A stretch of DNA of 64,000 nt from Actinomycetales bacterium SN12 (GTDB lineage: Bacteria; Actinomycetota; Actinomycetes; Actinomycetales; Microbacteriaceae): the NCBI GenBank assembly GCA_002837415.1, contig PJCV01000004.1, positions 124,001 through 188,000 on the forward strand. The letters run 5' to 3'. The position numbers and the translations under genes were made by a program. Shown here in pieces: positions 1 through 9,556 of the stretch (positions within the stretch are counted from its first letter, which is position 1; every line of letters begins with the position of its first letter). The notes below the pieces were generated by a model. That model saw only the letters and a list, made by a program, of their open reading frames with translations. It was not told the DNA's origin and did no database searches.

Positions 1-2
1 CC

Positions 3-548
3 TCGCGCGACCTCGTCCTCGGCGGCACCGGAGTTGAGGTCAAGACCACGACGAGCAACGCTTCATCCCACCTCGTCGAAGGCGTGCATCAGGTTGAGCG
101 TGACGAGGAGGGCGACGAGGACCGGCTGTTCCTGCTAAGCATCGGTCTTCAGCGAGCCGAGAGCGACGCCAGCAACAGCTTCACAGTGCCCAACCTCGTC
201 GATCGCATCACCAAGCGCATGGCCGATACCGGAGCCTCGCCCGTCGTGATCGAGCGATTCGTCGCACACGTCGCAGAGTACGGGGCGAACTCGTCGATCG
301 GTTACAACCACGCCACACAAGCAATTGGTTCGACCTACTCAGTTCCGTTTCTTACGACCTTCTTTCGCGCCTACGACATGGATGACGCCGCAGTCGGTGT
401 TCTGCGTAGTAACGACGTTGCCGCGTTTCGACACGTCGCCGACGACTCGGTGAGATTTCGGGTGAACCTCTCCGCTCTTGGGCCGATCAGCGCTGGGAAC
501 CCCATCGAAGGGGCAAATCAGGTGGCCCAGATGGTACTTGGGCTCTGA
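3..548 (+). CDS. DUF4420 PD-(D/E)XK motif protein, 5' end missing
   Basis: The reading frame is already open at the left edge, so only the C-terminal ~180 residues are present. The visible part matches the DUF4420 family (putative PD-(D/E)XK nuclease fold). A Gly-rich turn leads into the Glu-x-Lys active-site strand (GVEVKTTTS), followed by a Gln near GVHQVE, a hydrophobic strand (LFLLSIGLQ), a helix ending in PNLVDRI and a late VRFRVNLSALGP strand. From family knowledge, DUF4420 proteins sit in restriction-like islands with Z1, AIPR, MORC-type ATPase and cytosine-methylase genes; any such partners would lie left of the window. The gene ends tail-to-tail with another nuclease-type defence gene 94 bases away. 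The family call is good; the exact role is inferred. Confidence 0.72.
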   Translation, partial: SRDLVLGGTGVEVKTTTSNASSHLVEGVHQVERDEEGDEDRLFLLSIGLQRAESDASNSFTVPNLVDRITKRMADTGASPVVIERFVAHVAEYGANSSIGYNHATQAIGSTYSVPFLTTFFRAYDMDDAAVGVLRSNDVAAFRHVADDSVRFRVNLSALGPISAGNPIEGANQVAQMVLGL

Positions 549-642
549 CATTCATGCCTGCGACTGGATCCACGCGCTATCTTGTGACGCTGATTGCGGC
601 CATACTCAACTCCGTGCCGCCACCGCTGGTGACCTGGGTGCT

Positions 643-2762
643 TCAGCCGCGCATACGAAGCATCTGGTCCCGCAGATCCTTCAGCCACGCGCCGTTCTCC
701 AAACGCCAGAAGTACCAGGCATTCCCACTTCGGCCGCCCCGCACCACCCGGGCGGCGGCCGCCGGACTCGCGTACGTCTTGCCTTCGTAGAGCATCTGCC
801 CACCGGCCAGAATCGTGCCGCGTGCTGCTGGCCAGCGCTCGTCGGTGCACACGAGAGTGGCGCCCACCTCAAGGAGCCCCGCGCTGATCAGATCGGCGTA
901 CGTCGTGGTGGCCTTGCTGAAACGCGACGAGCGATCCACGGTCTTGCCCTCGTGTCCAGCGGGAACCGGCCAGGTCTCCAACAGAGCATCGATCATGGCA
1001 TCCGTTCGCTCGGCGACCTTCGCCTCGTCCCATCCGTCGACGGAATCGTCGATGACAGGACGGTTCATCAGGAAGACATCGTGCTTTCTCAGCTCTGCCC
1101 GCTTCCCTCCTTCGCCCAGCCAAGCGGCATTTGAGACGGAGGCATTGAGCGAACCCGTCAACAGCGTGAGATTGCCAAGCCGATGCACGACATCGTCACG
1201 TTCTGCCTCGGCAGCGGCATCCGCCACCGGCCAGTGCGTCCGCCAACCGCGAGGCAGCAGATGCTCCACCTGGTGCTTGTCGCGATGGATGCGGATGCCT
1301 GTCTTCGAGCGGCCGGATGAGGCATATCCCCGATGCCAGTCCTCGACCGCCTGAAGGAACAGACGCTGCATCGGCTGCGAGAAGCGCCGATAGAAGTGCA
1401 TCGTGCGCAAGGCGGTTCGCAATTCCGCGTCGCCCGGCCAGTACGTGCTGGCAGCGACCAGCCCTGTCAGGTATCGATCCACGCCCGCGACCAACTCGGC
1501 TTCCGGCAGATTTCGTGCGTACGAGATCATCTCGGCCGCGACGCGCCCGAGGTCGCTGCTCTGCAACCGCAGCAGACGTCGCCGGATGATCCAGCTCTCG
1601 ACGGAGTCGATCACCGACGCGACGGTGGTGGTGCTGTAACCCGAGTCCGGGGAAAGGAGCCAGAGCACGATCGGCTTCGTCATCTCCACCTGCGCGACGC
1701 TCATGCGGTAGAAGTGAAGCTCAACTCGATCCAAGGCTGCGTGCGAGTCCGCCGCGCGTTCGGTGAGGCGCTGGTACTCCTTGGCTTGAGCGGTGATGAG
1801 TTCCAGCAGCTCGGACATCGATCGCTCGGTCTCGTGCTCGGTGAAGAACTTGAAGCGCGAGAACGTCGAGCGTGGGCTGATCTCCTTGCCCACCTGCGCC
1901 ACGAGCCATTGCCCCAAGAAGAGCGCACTGCGCGTCGTCGCGAATCGGCCGACGCTCACCTCCGCTTCCCAGAACTTCGTCTCGAACGGCCAGCGGGCAT
2001 ACGCGTCGGCGGCATCCGTACCCTCAGCCCGCAGCCGCTGGAACACGTAGTTCTTGATGAGGTCTGCTGCCGTCAGTGGCGTTCCTCGCGCATTGAGTGT
2101 CTCGAAGATCTCCTGGGAGTCCTCGTCTGCCGTCAGGCGGATGATCACGAGCTGGAGCGAGAGCTGCAGAGACATCGCGAGGGCATCTGCGCGAGCGGTC
2201 GCGTTCTCCGGGTCGGTGTCGAGCCAGGCGCCGATGTGGGAGGCGAAGTACTCGTGAGCCCGTGCTATCAGCGAGTCCCCGTGCTCGAGCTCTCGATAGT
2301 CGATCGGCGGGTCAGCGAGCATGACCTCGTCGAAGGCAGCTCGGTCGCGGTTGGTGTGCCGGAGCTTGAGGCCCGAATCGGCGGATGCCATGAACATCGC
2401 TCCGTTGTGGGTCAGGAAGCCGAGCTGCCCTGCCAGCGCGGTAAACCCTCGCTCTTCGAACGCGGCGGCAGTCGCATCGAGAACCAGCTGCAATGTCGTC
2501 AGTCGCTGCTGTCCGTCGACGATCTCGAACTCCTGCACTCCCACAGGGCCGGCAGGAGCGTCCTGTGTGACGACTGCCCCGAGGAAGTGGCTCACCATGG
2601 AGGTCGGTGCTTGGATGCGGTGTTCGGCCACACGCCGGATATCAGCCCAGAGCGGAGCCCACTGCTCGTCCTCGGTCCACACGTACGGACGCTGATAGAT
2701 CGGCACTGCGATGTGCTGGGGCATGCCGAAGATGCCTTGGGGGTGGTCAGATCAGTCTTCAT
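643..2762 (-). CDS. DUF262/DUF1524 (GmrSD-like) nuclease with C-terminal RAMA domain; frameshift near start
   Basis: About 706 residues if a frameshift is corrected. The N-terminal DUF262 half shows IAVPIYQRPYVW and the EIVDGQQRLTTL motif. The DUF1524 HNH half shows HQVEHLLPRGW and HRLGNLTLLTGSLNASVSN. The last ~55 residues (GKTYASPAAAARVVRGG, then an aromatic YFWRL) resemble a RAMA domain. GmrSD-type proteins are NTP-dependent type IV restriction enzymes that cut modified phage DNA; that activity is inferred here. An ATG at 2762, with AGGAG a few bases upstream, opens the expected N-terminus (MKTDLTTP), but a run of five G on the + strand (2739-2743) appears one base short and moves the remainder into another frame. 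Uncorrected, the only in-frame ATG is at 2724, which would remove about 13 conserved residues. It is either a sequencing error, a real mutation or homopolymer slippage. Confidence 0.8.
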
Positions 2763-2837
2763 GGGGCTCCTGCTTCGCAGTGGTGGCGTCGGGGCAGTGG
2801 AACAAGCGTGGGCCTGTACGTTGAATTCACCGTCCGA

Positions 2838-3470
2838 TCACGGCTCGCCGAATCCGTAGCTGTACTCCTGCGTGTCCCAGTTCATTGTCGCGTTGTAGTA
2901 ATAACCCGACATCGTTCCGTCGCCATTGTCCTCGTTCGCGACAAAGCATTGGAAGACGGTGGTCCGCTGCCCGAGATCGTCCATCGAGCCGCCGTTAACG
3001 GGTGAACAGGTGACCTCGAGGATCGTGCCTTCAAGCAACCCGTCCGTAACGTGGGTCTCGGCCATCGTCTTTACCGATGCTTCGATCTCTGTGACCGCGT
3101 TCTCGCGGCTCGCACGCTCGCGTCGGTCCGCTCCTGCTTTGCGGTCGCGTTCTGCTTCTGCTTCAGCAGCTGCTTGCTTCTCGGCCTTCGCGTCGGCTTC
3201 CGCTTTCGAGAGCCTCGCCGCTTCTGCCTGGTCGCTCTGAACCTTCGTCGTCACGGCGACTGCGCCGCCCGCAATCAGCAGCGCCGCAGCCAGGGCAACT
3301 GCTGCGACCCAGATGTTTCGCCGGCGACGTGACGGTGGCTTCGCAGTCTCGGCGTGAGCTGTCTGCGCTGGCGGAGGGATATCCAACCATTGCGTCCCGT
3401 CCCAGTAGCGCGTCACCCCAAAAGGGTCCGGATACCATCCCGCCGGCGCTGCCGGTGATTCGTGCGACAT
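2838..3470 (-). CDS. DUF2510 domain membrane protein
   Basis: A 210-residue protein. It begins with a DUF2510 motif (GWYPDPFGVTRYWDG, residues ~11-25), continues through an Arg-rich turn into one transmembrane helix (~residues 55-78), then an Ala/Glu/Lys-rich coiled coil (~80-125), and ends with an extracytoplasmic domain containing two cysteines that could pair. The start at 3470 was chosen because it places DUF2510 at the N-terminus; upstream in-frame codons code for nothing family-like. DUF2510 is a short cytoplasmic motif in many actinobacterial membrane proteins and gives no function. The next gene, in the same orientation upstream, is also a membrane protein with an extracytoplasmic C-domain. 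Confidence 0.8.
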   Translation of the reverse strand: MSHESPAAPAGWYPDPFGVTRYWDGTQWLDIPPPAQTAHAETAKPPSRRRRNIWVAAVALAAALLIAGGAVAVTTKVQSDQAEAARLSKAEADAKAEKQAAAEAEAERDRKAGADRRERASRENAVTEIEASVKTMAETHVTDGLLEGTILEVTCSPVNGGSMDDLGQRTTVFQCFVANEDNGDGTMSGYYYNATMNWDTQEYSYGFGEP

Positions 3471-3575
3471 CTCGATTGCCCTTCGTTCGTGAAGATTGTG
3501 GTGGCGGCCGGGGACCCCACTCCCGTATGTCGAGACCCCTGCCGCCAGCATCCGCTCCCCAGCGAAGTCCCGCAC

Positions 3576-4481
3576 TTACGGCTTGACGAACACCTCGTCG
3601 GCGAACATGCCCGGCGTCACACGCAGCAGCACGCTCTCGCCGTCGGGCACCAGAAACGCCTGCGATCCAGTGGCCGACGCGCCGTTGTAGAGCTCGTCGA
3701 GGCCGAAGCTGTCTTCGAGAGCGACCATGGCGTCGTAGCTGTTCAGCACATTGCCAGCGCTCGTCACCGCCGCCACCTGAACCTCGGCAGAGAGGCCCTT
3801 CTCGGCGCCGGTGTAGGTGACCGTGTAGTTGACGATCTCGTAGTGAGACCCGGCGGGGGCCTCGTCGTTGAACATGTTGCCCCGGGCAACGACGGCTGCG
3901 CCGTCGACGTTGTACGAGTTCACCACGACGGTCCAGTCGTCGTTGCTGATAGCCGACTGCAGCGGGTACGGGTTCTCGCGAGTTCCCTCGGCGGGAGCAG
4001 CATCCGCCGGCTCCTCGGCGTCTGCCGCCGGCTCGGCATCCTGCTCAACCGGCTGCGAGACGGTGGTGTCGCCGCTGCCGAACGACTGGTCGAACGCCGT
4101 CGCGACGACGGCGAAGAACACGACAAACCCGACGATCGTGCCGATGATCGACACGATGAGGCCGACGACGCCCATCCACTTGCGCTCACCCTTGAGGAAC
4201 AGCGACACGATGCTGAGCACGAAGGCGATCGGCAGCAGAACCCAGCCGACGATCAGCGCGCCGGGGACGCACGCGAAGATGAACCCGACGATCGCGACGA
4301 TCATCGCGATGAGCGCGACGACGTTCTTCTTGCCGGGCACCACGGCGGGCTGGCCGGCAGCATCCGCGTGAGGCGCCGGGGGAGCGGCCGCGTACGGCGC
4401 GGGCGCAACCGGAGCCGTGTTGTACGCCGCAGTGGGCGATGCGGGAGGCTGATCGGGCGCGGGAGGGTTGGGAATCGACAT
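3576..4481 (-). CDS. Pro/Ala-rich multi-pass membrane protein with DUF4352-like C-domain
   Basis: A 301-residue protein. The first ~55 residues are a Pro/Ala-rich cytoplasmic tail. Hydrophobic helices follow (from VVALIAMIVAIVGFIF through VGLIVSIIGTIVGFVVFF), resembling DUF4190-type proteins. After an acidic Ala/Glu/Asp linker there is an extracytoplasmic beta-rich domain starting near TRENPYPL, a pattern seen in DUF4352-like domains. The start at 4481 gives the usual Pro-rich beginning; longer versions add unrelated sequence. Likely an envelope protein; no catalytic motif is visible. About 375 bases separate it from the divergent phosphatase gene, and I see no gene in that gap. Confidence 0.72.
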   Translation of the reverse strand: MSIPNPPAPDQPPASPTAAYNTAPVAPAPYAAAPPAPHADAAGQPAVVPGKKNVVALIAMIVAIVGFIFACVPGALIVGWVLLPIAFVLSIVSLFLKGERKWMGVVGLIVSIIGTIVGFVVFFAVVATAFDQSFGSGDTTVSQPVEQDAEPAADAEEPADAAPAEGTRENPYPLQSAISNDDWTVVVNSYNVDGAAVVARGNMFNDEAPAGSHYEIVNYTVTYTGAEKGLSAEVQVAAVTSAGNVLNSYDAMVALEDSFGLDELYNGASATGSQAFLVPDGESVLLRVTPGMFADEVFVKP

Positions 4482-4856
4482 GGATGTCTCTTTCGGGAGG
4501 GTGCGCACAGCACCGGGATTGCCCAACGGCGACTTGCCGCAGGAGCGCTCTGCATGCACGCCGAGTACCGCCCAGGAGTGATGGGCGCGAGACTCGGAAC
4601 CCGGGCGAGTTCCTGTCGTCCGTGCGGAGCAACTGATCCAGATACTAGCGGGCGAGTGCGACATTCGAAGTCCCGGAATGGCAACGATCTACCCGGGTGG
4701 CGGCTGCGCGTCCCTGCTCCCCGAGGATCACCGCAGTAGTCGACCTGTTACACCGGAGCACCCGCCGTACTCCTTCACGCCACCGCTCGTTCACCTGAGT
4801 CGAATATCCCTTGAGTCGGTCCGCGTCCGCGGCCCATCACTCACAGGAGATCCGCC

Positions 4857-6629
4857 TTGCCCCTGCTTCCTCCCCTTCTCGCGCGCCGCTCCGCGGCATC
4901 CGCCCGCCGCGACGGCGCCACCAAGACCGCAGCTGTCGCGATCGCCTTCGGAGCCGTCGCTTCCCTCGCTTTCGCCGCGCCCGCGCATGCCGTCGACGAC
5001 GAAACCCCCGACGGCTTCTACAGCAGCAAGCAGCCCTACATCGCCCCGACCGACGCCGACATCGCCGCGTACTCTCCGGCTCCCGACGGCTACGAGCCGC
5101 TCGCGACCGAGAGCGTCGCGCGTCACGGGTCGCGCGGGCTGTCGAGCTTCAAGTACGACGCGCTGCTGCACCTGCTCGCGAAAACCGCGCAGGCCGAGAA
5201 CGGCTTCCTTACGCCGGAGATCGGCACGGAGTTCATCGCGAACCTCGACGGCATCACCGCGGCGAACGTCGAGAACGGCTACGGCATGCTCACTCGCCAG
5301 GGCGAGCTGCAGCACGAGGCCATCGGGCAGCGTGCCCTCGAGCGCAATGCAACGCTGTTCGACGGTGCCGACGGCCGCATCGCCGCCCAGACGTCGGGCG
5401 AACCGCGCGCGACCGAATCAGGTGAGAGCTTCCTCGCCGGCTTCGGGGCAGACGCCACCGAACTGGAGCCCCGCCCCGACCTGCTGTACTTCCACAAGGT
5501 CGAGAACCCCGACGGCACCGACAAGGTCAAGGGCTCGCCCGAGCGCAAGAGCGCCGACGCGTACGTGGAGTACATCGAGAAGCAGACCGACGACGGCGGC
5601 ACGATCGCCGCCGCGATGGACTACATCGAAGAGCTGCCCCGCTCGGTCGAGGTTGCCGACGAGCTGCTCTCCGGCATCTTCACGGCCGACTTCATCGCAT
5701 CCATCGGCGCCGACGACGAGCACACCTGGTTCAACACCGTCGACGGCACCGAGGACGGCGACATCTTCTGCGCGCCGGGCGCGGACGCGGCCGCCGATCC
5801 GGATGCCTGCGGCGACCCCGAGAAGTCGATCGAGAGCCCGGTCGACGCGGCCATGACGCTGTACAACCTGTACATCATCGCCGTCGACATGGCGGAGGAG
5901 AACGTCGCACCGCACGAGTTCGACTTCGCCCAGTACTTCGAGGGGCGGGAGGCGGATGCCGAGTGGTTCGCCTACCTGCTCGACGCCGAGGACTTCTACG
6001 AGAAGGGTCCGAGCCTGGCCGAGCACACCGAGACGTTCGACGTGGCGCAGCCGCTGCTCGACGACTTCTTCACAGCTATCGACGAGCGCGTCGCCGGCGG
6101 GGATGTCGCGGCGACGTTCCGCTTCGGTCACGCCGAGACGATCGTGCCGTTCGCGGCGCTGCTGCGCCTGCCGGGTTCCACGGTCGCCGCGCCGGACGAG
6201 GCCGAGCCGTCGTCCGCAGACGACGTGTACGACTACGAGAACAACCCGTGGCGTGGCGCCGAGGTCACGCCGATGGCGGCCAACGTGCAGTGGGATGTCG
6301 TTGCCCGCGCGGGCGTCGACCCCGCGACCGGCACCGACTACACCCCGCTCGTGAGGATGCTGTACAACGAGCGCGAGACCGCCTTCGCCGACGGATGCCG
6401 TCCCATCGCCGACGGATCGAACTGGGTCAAGGTGACCGAGCTCAAGCGCTGCCTGAACGGCGAGAAGACCGACGAGAACCCGCTGATCGGCGACGCGGCA
6501 CCGACCGGCGCGCTGGCCGCGGTGGGCGGCGTGCCCGCAGGCGCCCTGTGGGGCGGGGCGGCGGTGCTGGTCGTGGCCGGAGCGATCGCCCTCCTCTTCG
6601 TGAAGCGGCGGCGCACGGCGCAGGAGTGA
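4857..6629 (+). CDS. Secreted, membrane-anchored histidine acid phosphatase (MINPP/phytase type)
   Basis: A 590-residue protein in the histidine acid phosphatase superfamily. The catalytic RHGSRG motif is at residues 89-94 and the proton-donor motif is HAET (FRFGHAETIVPF, His at ~425). HAE rather than HD is typical of multiple inositol-polyphosphate phosphatases, so phytate or inositol phosphates are the likely substrates. The N-terminus carries a basic segment, a hydrophobic core and an AHA cleavage site near residue 45. The C-terminus has a transmembrane helix followed by KRRR, so the enzyme should be held on the outer face of the membrane. No LPXTG motif is present. The start is TTG, with AGGAG about nine bases upstream. 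A strong hairpin follows the stop codon. Confidence 0.87.
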   Translation: MPLLPPLLARRSAASARRDGATKTAAVAIAFGAVASLAFAAPAHAVDDETPDGFYSSKQPYIAPTDADIAAYSPAPDGYEPLATESVARHGSRGLSSFKYDALLHLLAKTAQAENGFLTPEIGTEFIANLDGITAANVENGYGMLTRQGELQHEAIGQRALERNATLFDGADGRIAAQTSGEPRATESGESFLAGFGADATELEPRPDLLYFHKVENPDGTDKVKGSPERKSADAYVEYIEKQTDDGGTIAAAMDYIEELPRSVEVADELLSGIFTADFIASIGADDEHTWFNTVDGTEDGDIFCAPGADAAADPDACGDPEKSIESPVDAAMTLYNLYIIAVDMAEENVAPHEFDFAQYFEGREADAEWFAYLLDAEDFYEKGPSLAEHTETFDVAQPLLDDFFTAIDERVAGGDVAATFRFGHAETIVPFAALLRLPGSTVAAPDEAEPSSADDVYDYENNPWRGAEVTPMAANVQWDVVARAGVDPATGTDYTPLVRMLYNERETAFADGCRPIADGSNWVKVTELKRCLNGEKTDENPLIGDAAPTGALAAVGGVPAGALWGGAAVLVVAGAIALLFVKRRRTAQE

Positions 6630-6638
6630 GACAGGTGG

Positions 6639-6668
6639 GGCGCCGGCGGTGGATGCACTGCCGGCGCC
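6639..6668 (+). terminator. Terminator-like hairpin after the phosphatase gene
   Basis: A 13-bp stem (GGCGCCGGCGGTG pairing with CACTGCCGGCGCC, one G-U pair) closes a GATG loop ten bases after the phosphatase stop. No T-run follows, which is common for actinobacterial hairpin terminators. Confidence 0.55.
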
Positions 6669-6710
6669 TCTCTGCGCCCTCCGGTACCGGGCGCGGAGTA
6701 CCGTGAGCGC

Positions 6711-7364
6711 ATGGCGCCGACCGTTCCCACCTTCACCGCTGCACAGGTGCGCGCGGCCGAGGCGCCGCTGCTCGCCGCCGGTGTTCCGCTCATGCGCCGT
6801 GCGGCGGCCGGGCTCGCCGAGGTGATCGGCGAGCAGAACCCGAAACGGATGCTCGTGCTGGTCGGTGCAGGCGACAACGGCGGCGACGCGCTGTTCGCCG
6901 CCGCAGACATCGCCGCTCGCGGGGTGCGGGTCGACGTCCTGCGCACCGCCGAGCGTGTCCACACAGAGGCGCTGCGGGCGGCGACGGATGCCGGCGCGCG
7001 CAGCATCCTTCTCGCCGATCTCGACCCAACCGCCTACGACGTCATTGTCGACGGCATTCTCGGCATCGGCGCGCGCGGCGCATTGCGGGGTGCGGCCCGC
7101 GATGCGGTGACGGCGCTGCTTCCGGCATCCGCTGTCGTCATCGCCGTCGACCTGCCCAGCGGTCTCGACGCCGACACCGGCGCCGCCGACGCGATCGTGC
7201 TCACCGCGACGACGACGGTGACGTTCGGCGCGGTCAAGGCAGGCCTCACTCGCGGCGAGGGGCCGCGGCTGAGCGGCCGGGTCGTGCTGGTCGACATCGG
7301 GCTGGCGCTCGATGCGGCGGATGCCGTGGGCGAGGGGACCGTGGCAGAGAGGCGCGCTGGCTAG
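6711..7364 (+). CDS. nnrE: NAD(P)H-hydrate epimerase (YjeF N-domain, standalone)
   Basis: A 217-residue protein consisting only of the YjeF N-terminal domain, which epimerises damaged R- and S-NAD(P)H hydrates so that a separate dehydratase can repair them. Visible signatures are the AAQVRAAE start, the phosphate-binding GAGDNGGDALF loop (Gly-Asn-Gly in most homologues is Gly-Asp-Asn here), VDGILGIGARG, AVDLPSGLDADTG and VTFGAVKAGL. The fused ADP/ATP-dependent dehydratase domain (NnrD) seen in many bacteria is absent and no nnrD follows. The sequence TACCGT lies six bases before the ATG, which suggests a leaderless transcript. The next gene is convergent. Confidence 0.88.
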   Translation: MAPTVPTFTAAQVRAAEAPLLAAGVPLMRRAAAGLAEVIGEQNPKRMLVLVGAGDNGGDALFAAADIAARGVRVDVLRTAERVHTEALRAATDAGARSILLADLDPTAYDVIVDGILGIGARGALRGAARDAVTALLPASAVVIAVDLPSGLDADTGAADAIVLTATTTVTFGAVKAGLTRGEGPRLSGRVVLVDIGLALDAADAVGEGTVAERRAG

Positions 7365-7419
7365 ACACTGAAGCGACGGCCACCGCGCGAACCAGGCCGC
7401 CCCGGCAACAGCGCAGGAC

Positions 7420-8916
7420 TTACTCGAACCCGCCGCTCAAGCGCCCGTGGAACGCCCCGCTCGCGGCATCCATCCCCACGATCTCCACCGACTTCCCGTA
7501 TGCGACGTATTTCGTCTCGATGGCATCGAGCGCGGCGACGGTCGACGCGTCCCACACGTGCGATCCGGAGAGGTCGATCACGATTCGGTCGGGATCGGAA
7601 GAGTACGAGAACAGCGTCGTCAGGTCGTTGCTCGACGCGAAGAACAGCTCGCCCGTCACCGTGTAGGTCGCCACGCCGTCCGAGACCACCCGGGTCACGT
7701 CCACGAGATGCGCGACCCGCCGCACGAACAGCACCGACGCGACGAGCACGCCGCCGACGACGCCGACGGCGAGGTTGTGGGTGAGCAGCACGAGCACGAC
7801 GGTGGAGACCATCACGAAGGTCTCGCTCTTCGGCATCCGCTTCAGGGTCGACGGACGCACGCTGTGCCAGTCGAAGGCGCCGATCGCGACCATGATCATC
7901 ACCGCGACCAGCGCCGCCATTGGGATCGTCGCAACGAAGTCGCCGAACACGACCACGAGCAGGAACAGGAAGATGCCGGCGCAGAACGTCGAGATGCGGG
8001 TGCGCGCGCCGGACTCCTTCACATTGATCATCGTCTGGCCGATCACCGCGCATCCGCCCATGCCGCCGAAGGCGCCGGACAGGATGTTCGCGACGCCCTG
8101 CGCCCACGCTTCGCGGCCCTTGCGCGAGTGCGTGTCGGTGATCTCGTCGACCAGCTTGGCGGTGAGGAGGGACTCCATCAGCCCGACCAGCGCGACCGCG
8201 AGCGCGAACGGCGCGATGATCGTGAACGTCGCCAAGGTCAGCGGCACGTTCGGGATGAACAGCGACGGCAGGCTGCGTGGCAGCTCACCCTGATCGCCCA
8301 CCGTCGGCACGGCGATCGCGAACGCCAGCACGACGCCGGTCACGATCACGACCGAGACCAGCGGCGCGGGGATGACCTTCGTGATGCGCGGCATGACGAT
8401 CATCACCGCGATTCCCAGTGCGACCAGCGGATACACCAGCCACGGCACGTCGATCAGCTGCGGGAACTGCGAGCTGAACACGAAGATCGCCAGCGAGTTC
8501 ACGAACCCGACCATCACGCTGCGCGGGATGAACCGCATCAGCCTCGCGACCCCGACCACCCCGAGGATCACCTGGAACACCCCGGCGAGGATCACCGTCG
8601 CGATGAAGTAGTCGATGCCGTACGTCGGCGCCACCGGAGCGATCACCAGCGCGACAGCCCCGGTCGCCGCCGTCACCATCGCCGGTCGTCCACCGAGGAA
8701 TGCGATCGACACCGCCATGATGAACGACGAGAACAGCCCCACCTTCGGATCGACGCCGGCGATCACCGAGAACGCGATCGCCTCGGGAATGAGCGCCAAG
8801 CCGACGACGAGTCCGGCGAGAACTTCGCGGGTCAGCATCCGCGGACTCTTCAGCGCGGTCAGAACCGTCGGGTTCGGGCGATAGCGGGCGGGATCATCGA
8901 CGGATGCGGTGGACAT
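7420..8916 (-). CDS. SulP family anion transporter with STAS domain
   Basis: A 498-residue membrane protein of the SulP (SLC26) family, which moves sulfate, bicarbonate or similar anions. The N-terminal signature LAGLVVGLALIPEAIAFS begins near residue 32; about a dozen hydrophobic segments follow (GRPAMVTAATGAVALV and MGGCAVIGQTMINVKESGARTR are characteristic). The final ~90 residues are a cytoplasmic STAS domain with the IVIDLSGSHVWDASTVAALD motif. The start at 8916 has AGGAG five bases upstream, and the extra upstream frame lacks family features. The substrate cannot be told from sequence. No carbonic anhydrase or sulfate-assimilation gene is adjacent. Confidence 0.9.
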   Translation of the reverse strand: MSTASVDDPARYRPNPTVLTALKSPRMLTREVLAGLVVGLALIPEAIAFSVIAGVDPKVGLFSSFIMAVSIAFLGGRPAMVTAATGAVALVIAPVAPTYGIDYFIATVILAGVFQVILGVVGVARLMRFIPRSVMVGFVNSLAIFVFSSQFPQLIDVPWLVYPLVALGIAVMIVMPRITKVIPAPLVSVVIVTGVVLAFAIAVPTVGDQGELPRSLPSLFIPNVPLTLATFTIIAPFALAVALVGLMESLLTAKLVDEITDTHSRKGREAWAQGVANILSGAFGGMGGCAVIGQTMINVKESGARTRISTFCAGIFLFLLVVVFGDFVATIPMAALVAVMIMVAIGAFDWHSVRPSTLKRMPKSETFVMVSTVVLVLLTHNLAVGVVGGVLVASVLFVRRVAHLVDVTRVVSDGVATYTVTGELFFASSNDLTTLFSYSSDPDRIVIDLSGSHVWDASTVAALDAIETKYVAYGKSVEIVGMDAASGAFHGRLSGGFE

Positions 8917-9087
8917 GAGGCTCCTGAGCACGCCTCGGAGAGGGATGAGGCAGACGTTCCAGAGTAGAGCGGATGCGCGGGATCGGCGATCACGAGAGCT
9001 TCGTGATGCCACTGCCGCTCGCCTTCGAAGCGCTGGTCAGCCTTCCGCAGCTGCGCGTGCTGATCGGCGATGGCGCGCAGCCTAGGT

Positions 9088-9471
9088 CTACGGCGGTGGC
9101 GTCTTCGGCAGGTACTCGGCGACGATCCACCGGGTGATCGCCTCCACGACGTACTCGCGCTCGCCGTCGGTGAGCGCGTGCCCCTTCGGGATGCCGTGCC
9201 AGCGCGACAGACAGGTGCGGCAGCAGGTGGCGGTCGCGTGCTGCGCGACGAAGACCGGATGCCCGTGGTACGGCGTCTGCTTGCCGTCGTTGCGGGGCTC
9301 GGCGGGTGCGAGCCGCTCATCGATGATCTCTCTGGCGTGACGGCGAACGGTCTCGATGCCACGTAGACCGACGATCGCTCGGTCGCGTCCGCGCAGGTGG
9401 AAGCGCGCACGGAACGGATGCTGGCCGATGCGGCGCAGCCGGGCATCCAGGTCATCGCTCATTGCCGTCAT
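9088..9471 (-). CDS. DUF4186 family protein
   Basis: About 127 residues. It contains the conserved core of DUF4186: FRARFHLRGRDRA, an invariant-looking NDGKQTPYHGHPVFVAQHAT segment, and a Cys-Cys-x-x-Cys plus WHGIPKG motif. The clustered Cys and His residues suggest a metal site. The function of the family is unknown to me. Start options are ATG 9471 or ATG 9462; the region upstream of 9471 reads into non-conserved sequence, so one of these two is favoured. It is transcribed divergently from the DUF3072 gene. Confidence 0.8.
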   Translation of the reverse strand: MTAMSDDLDARLRRIGQHPFRARFHLRGRDRAIVGLRGIETVRRHAREIIDERLAPAEPRNDGKQTPYHGHPVFVAQHATATCCRTCLSRWHGIPKGHALTDGEREYVVEAITRWIVAEYLPKTPPP

Positions 9472-9556
9472 TGTGGCGGAAGGCTCCGACATTGCCGGGG
9501 AGACGTCGATTGTCAATCCCGCTCGGGCCGTCGGTGGAGCGGCGTACGCTCGCCGC

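Noticed and set aside
1333-2859. Plus-strand open frame of ~508 codons opposite the GmrSD-like gene
   Set aside because: The minus strand encodes DUF262 and HNH motifs; the plus frame has no recognisable features.
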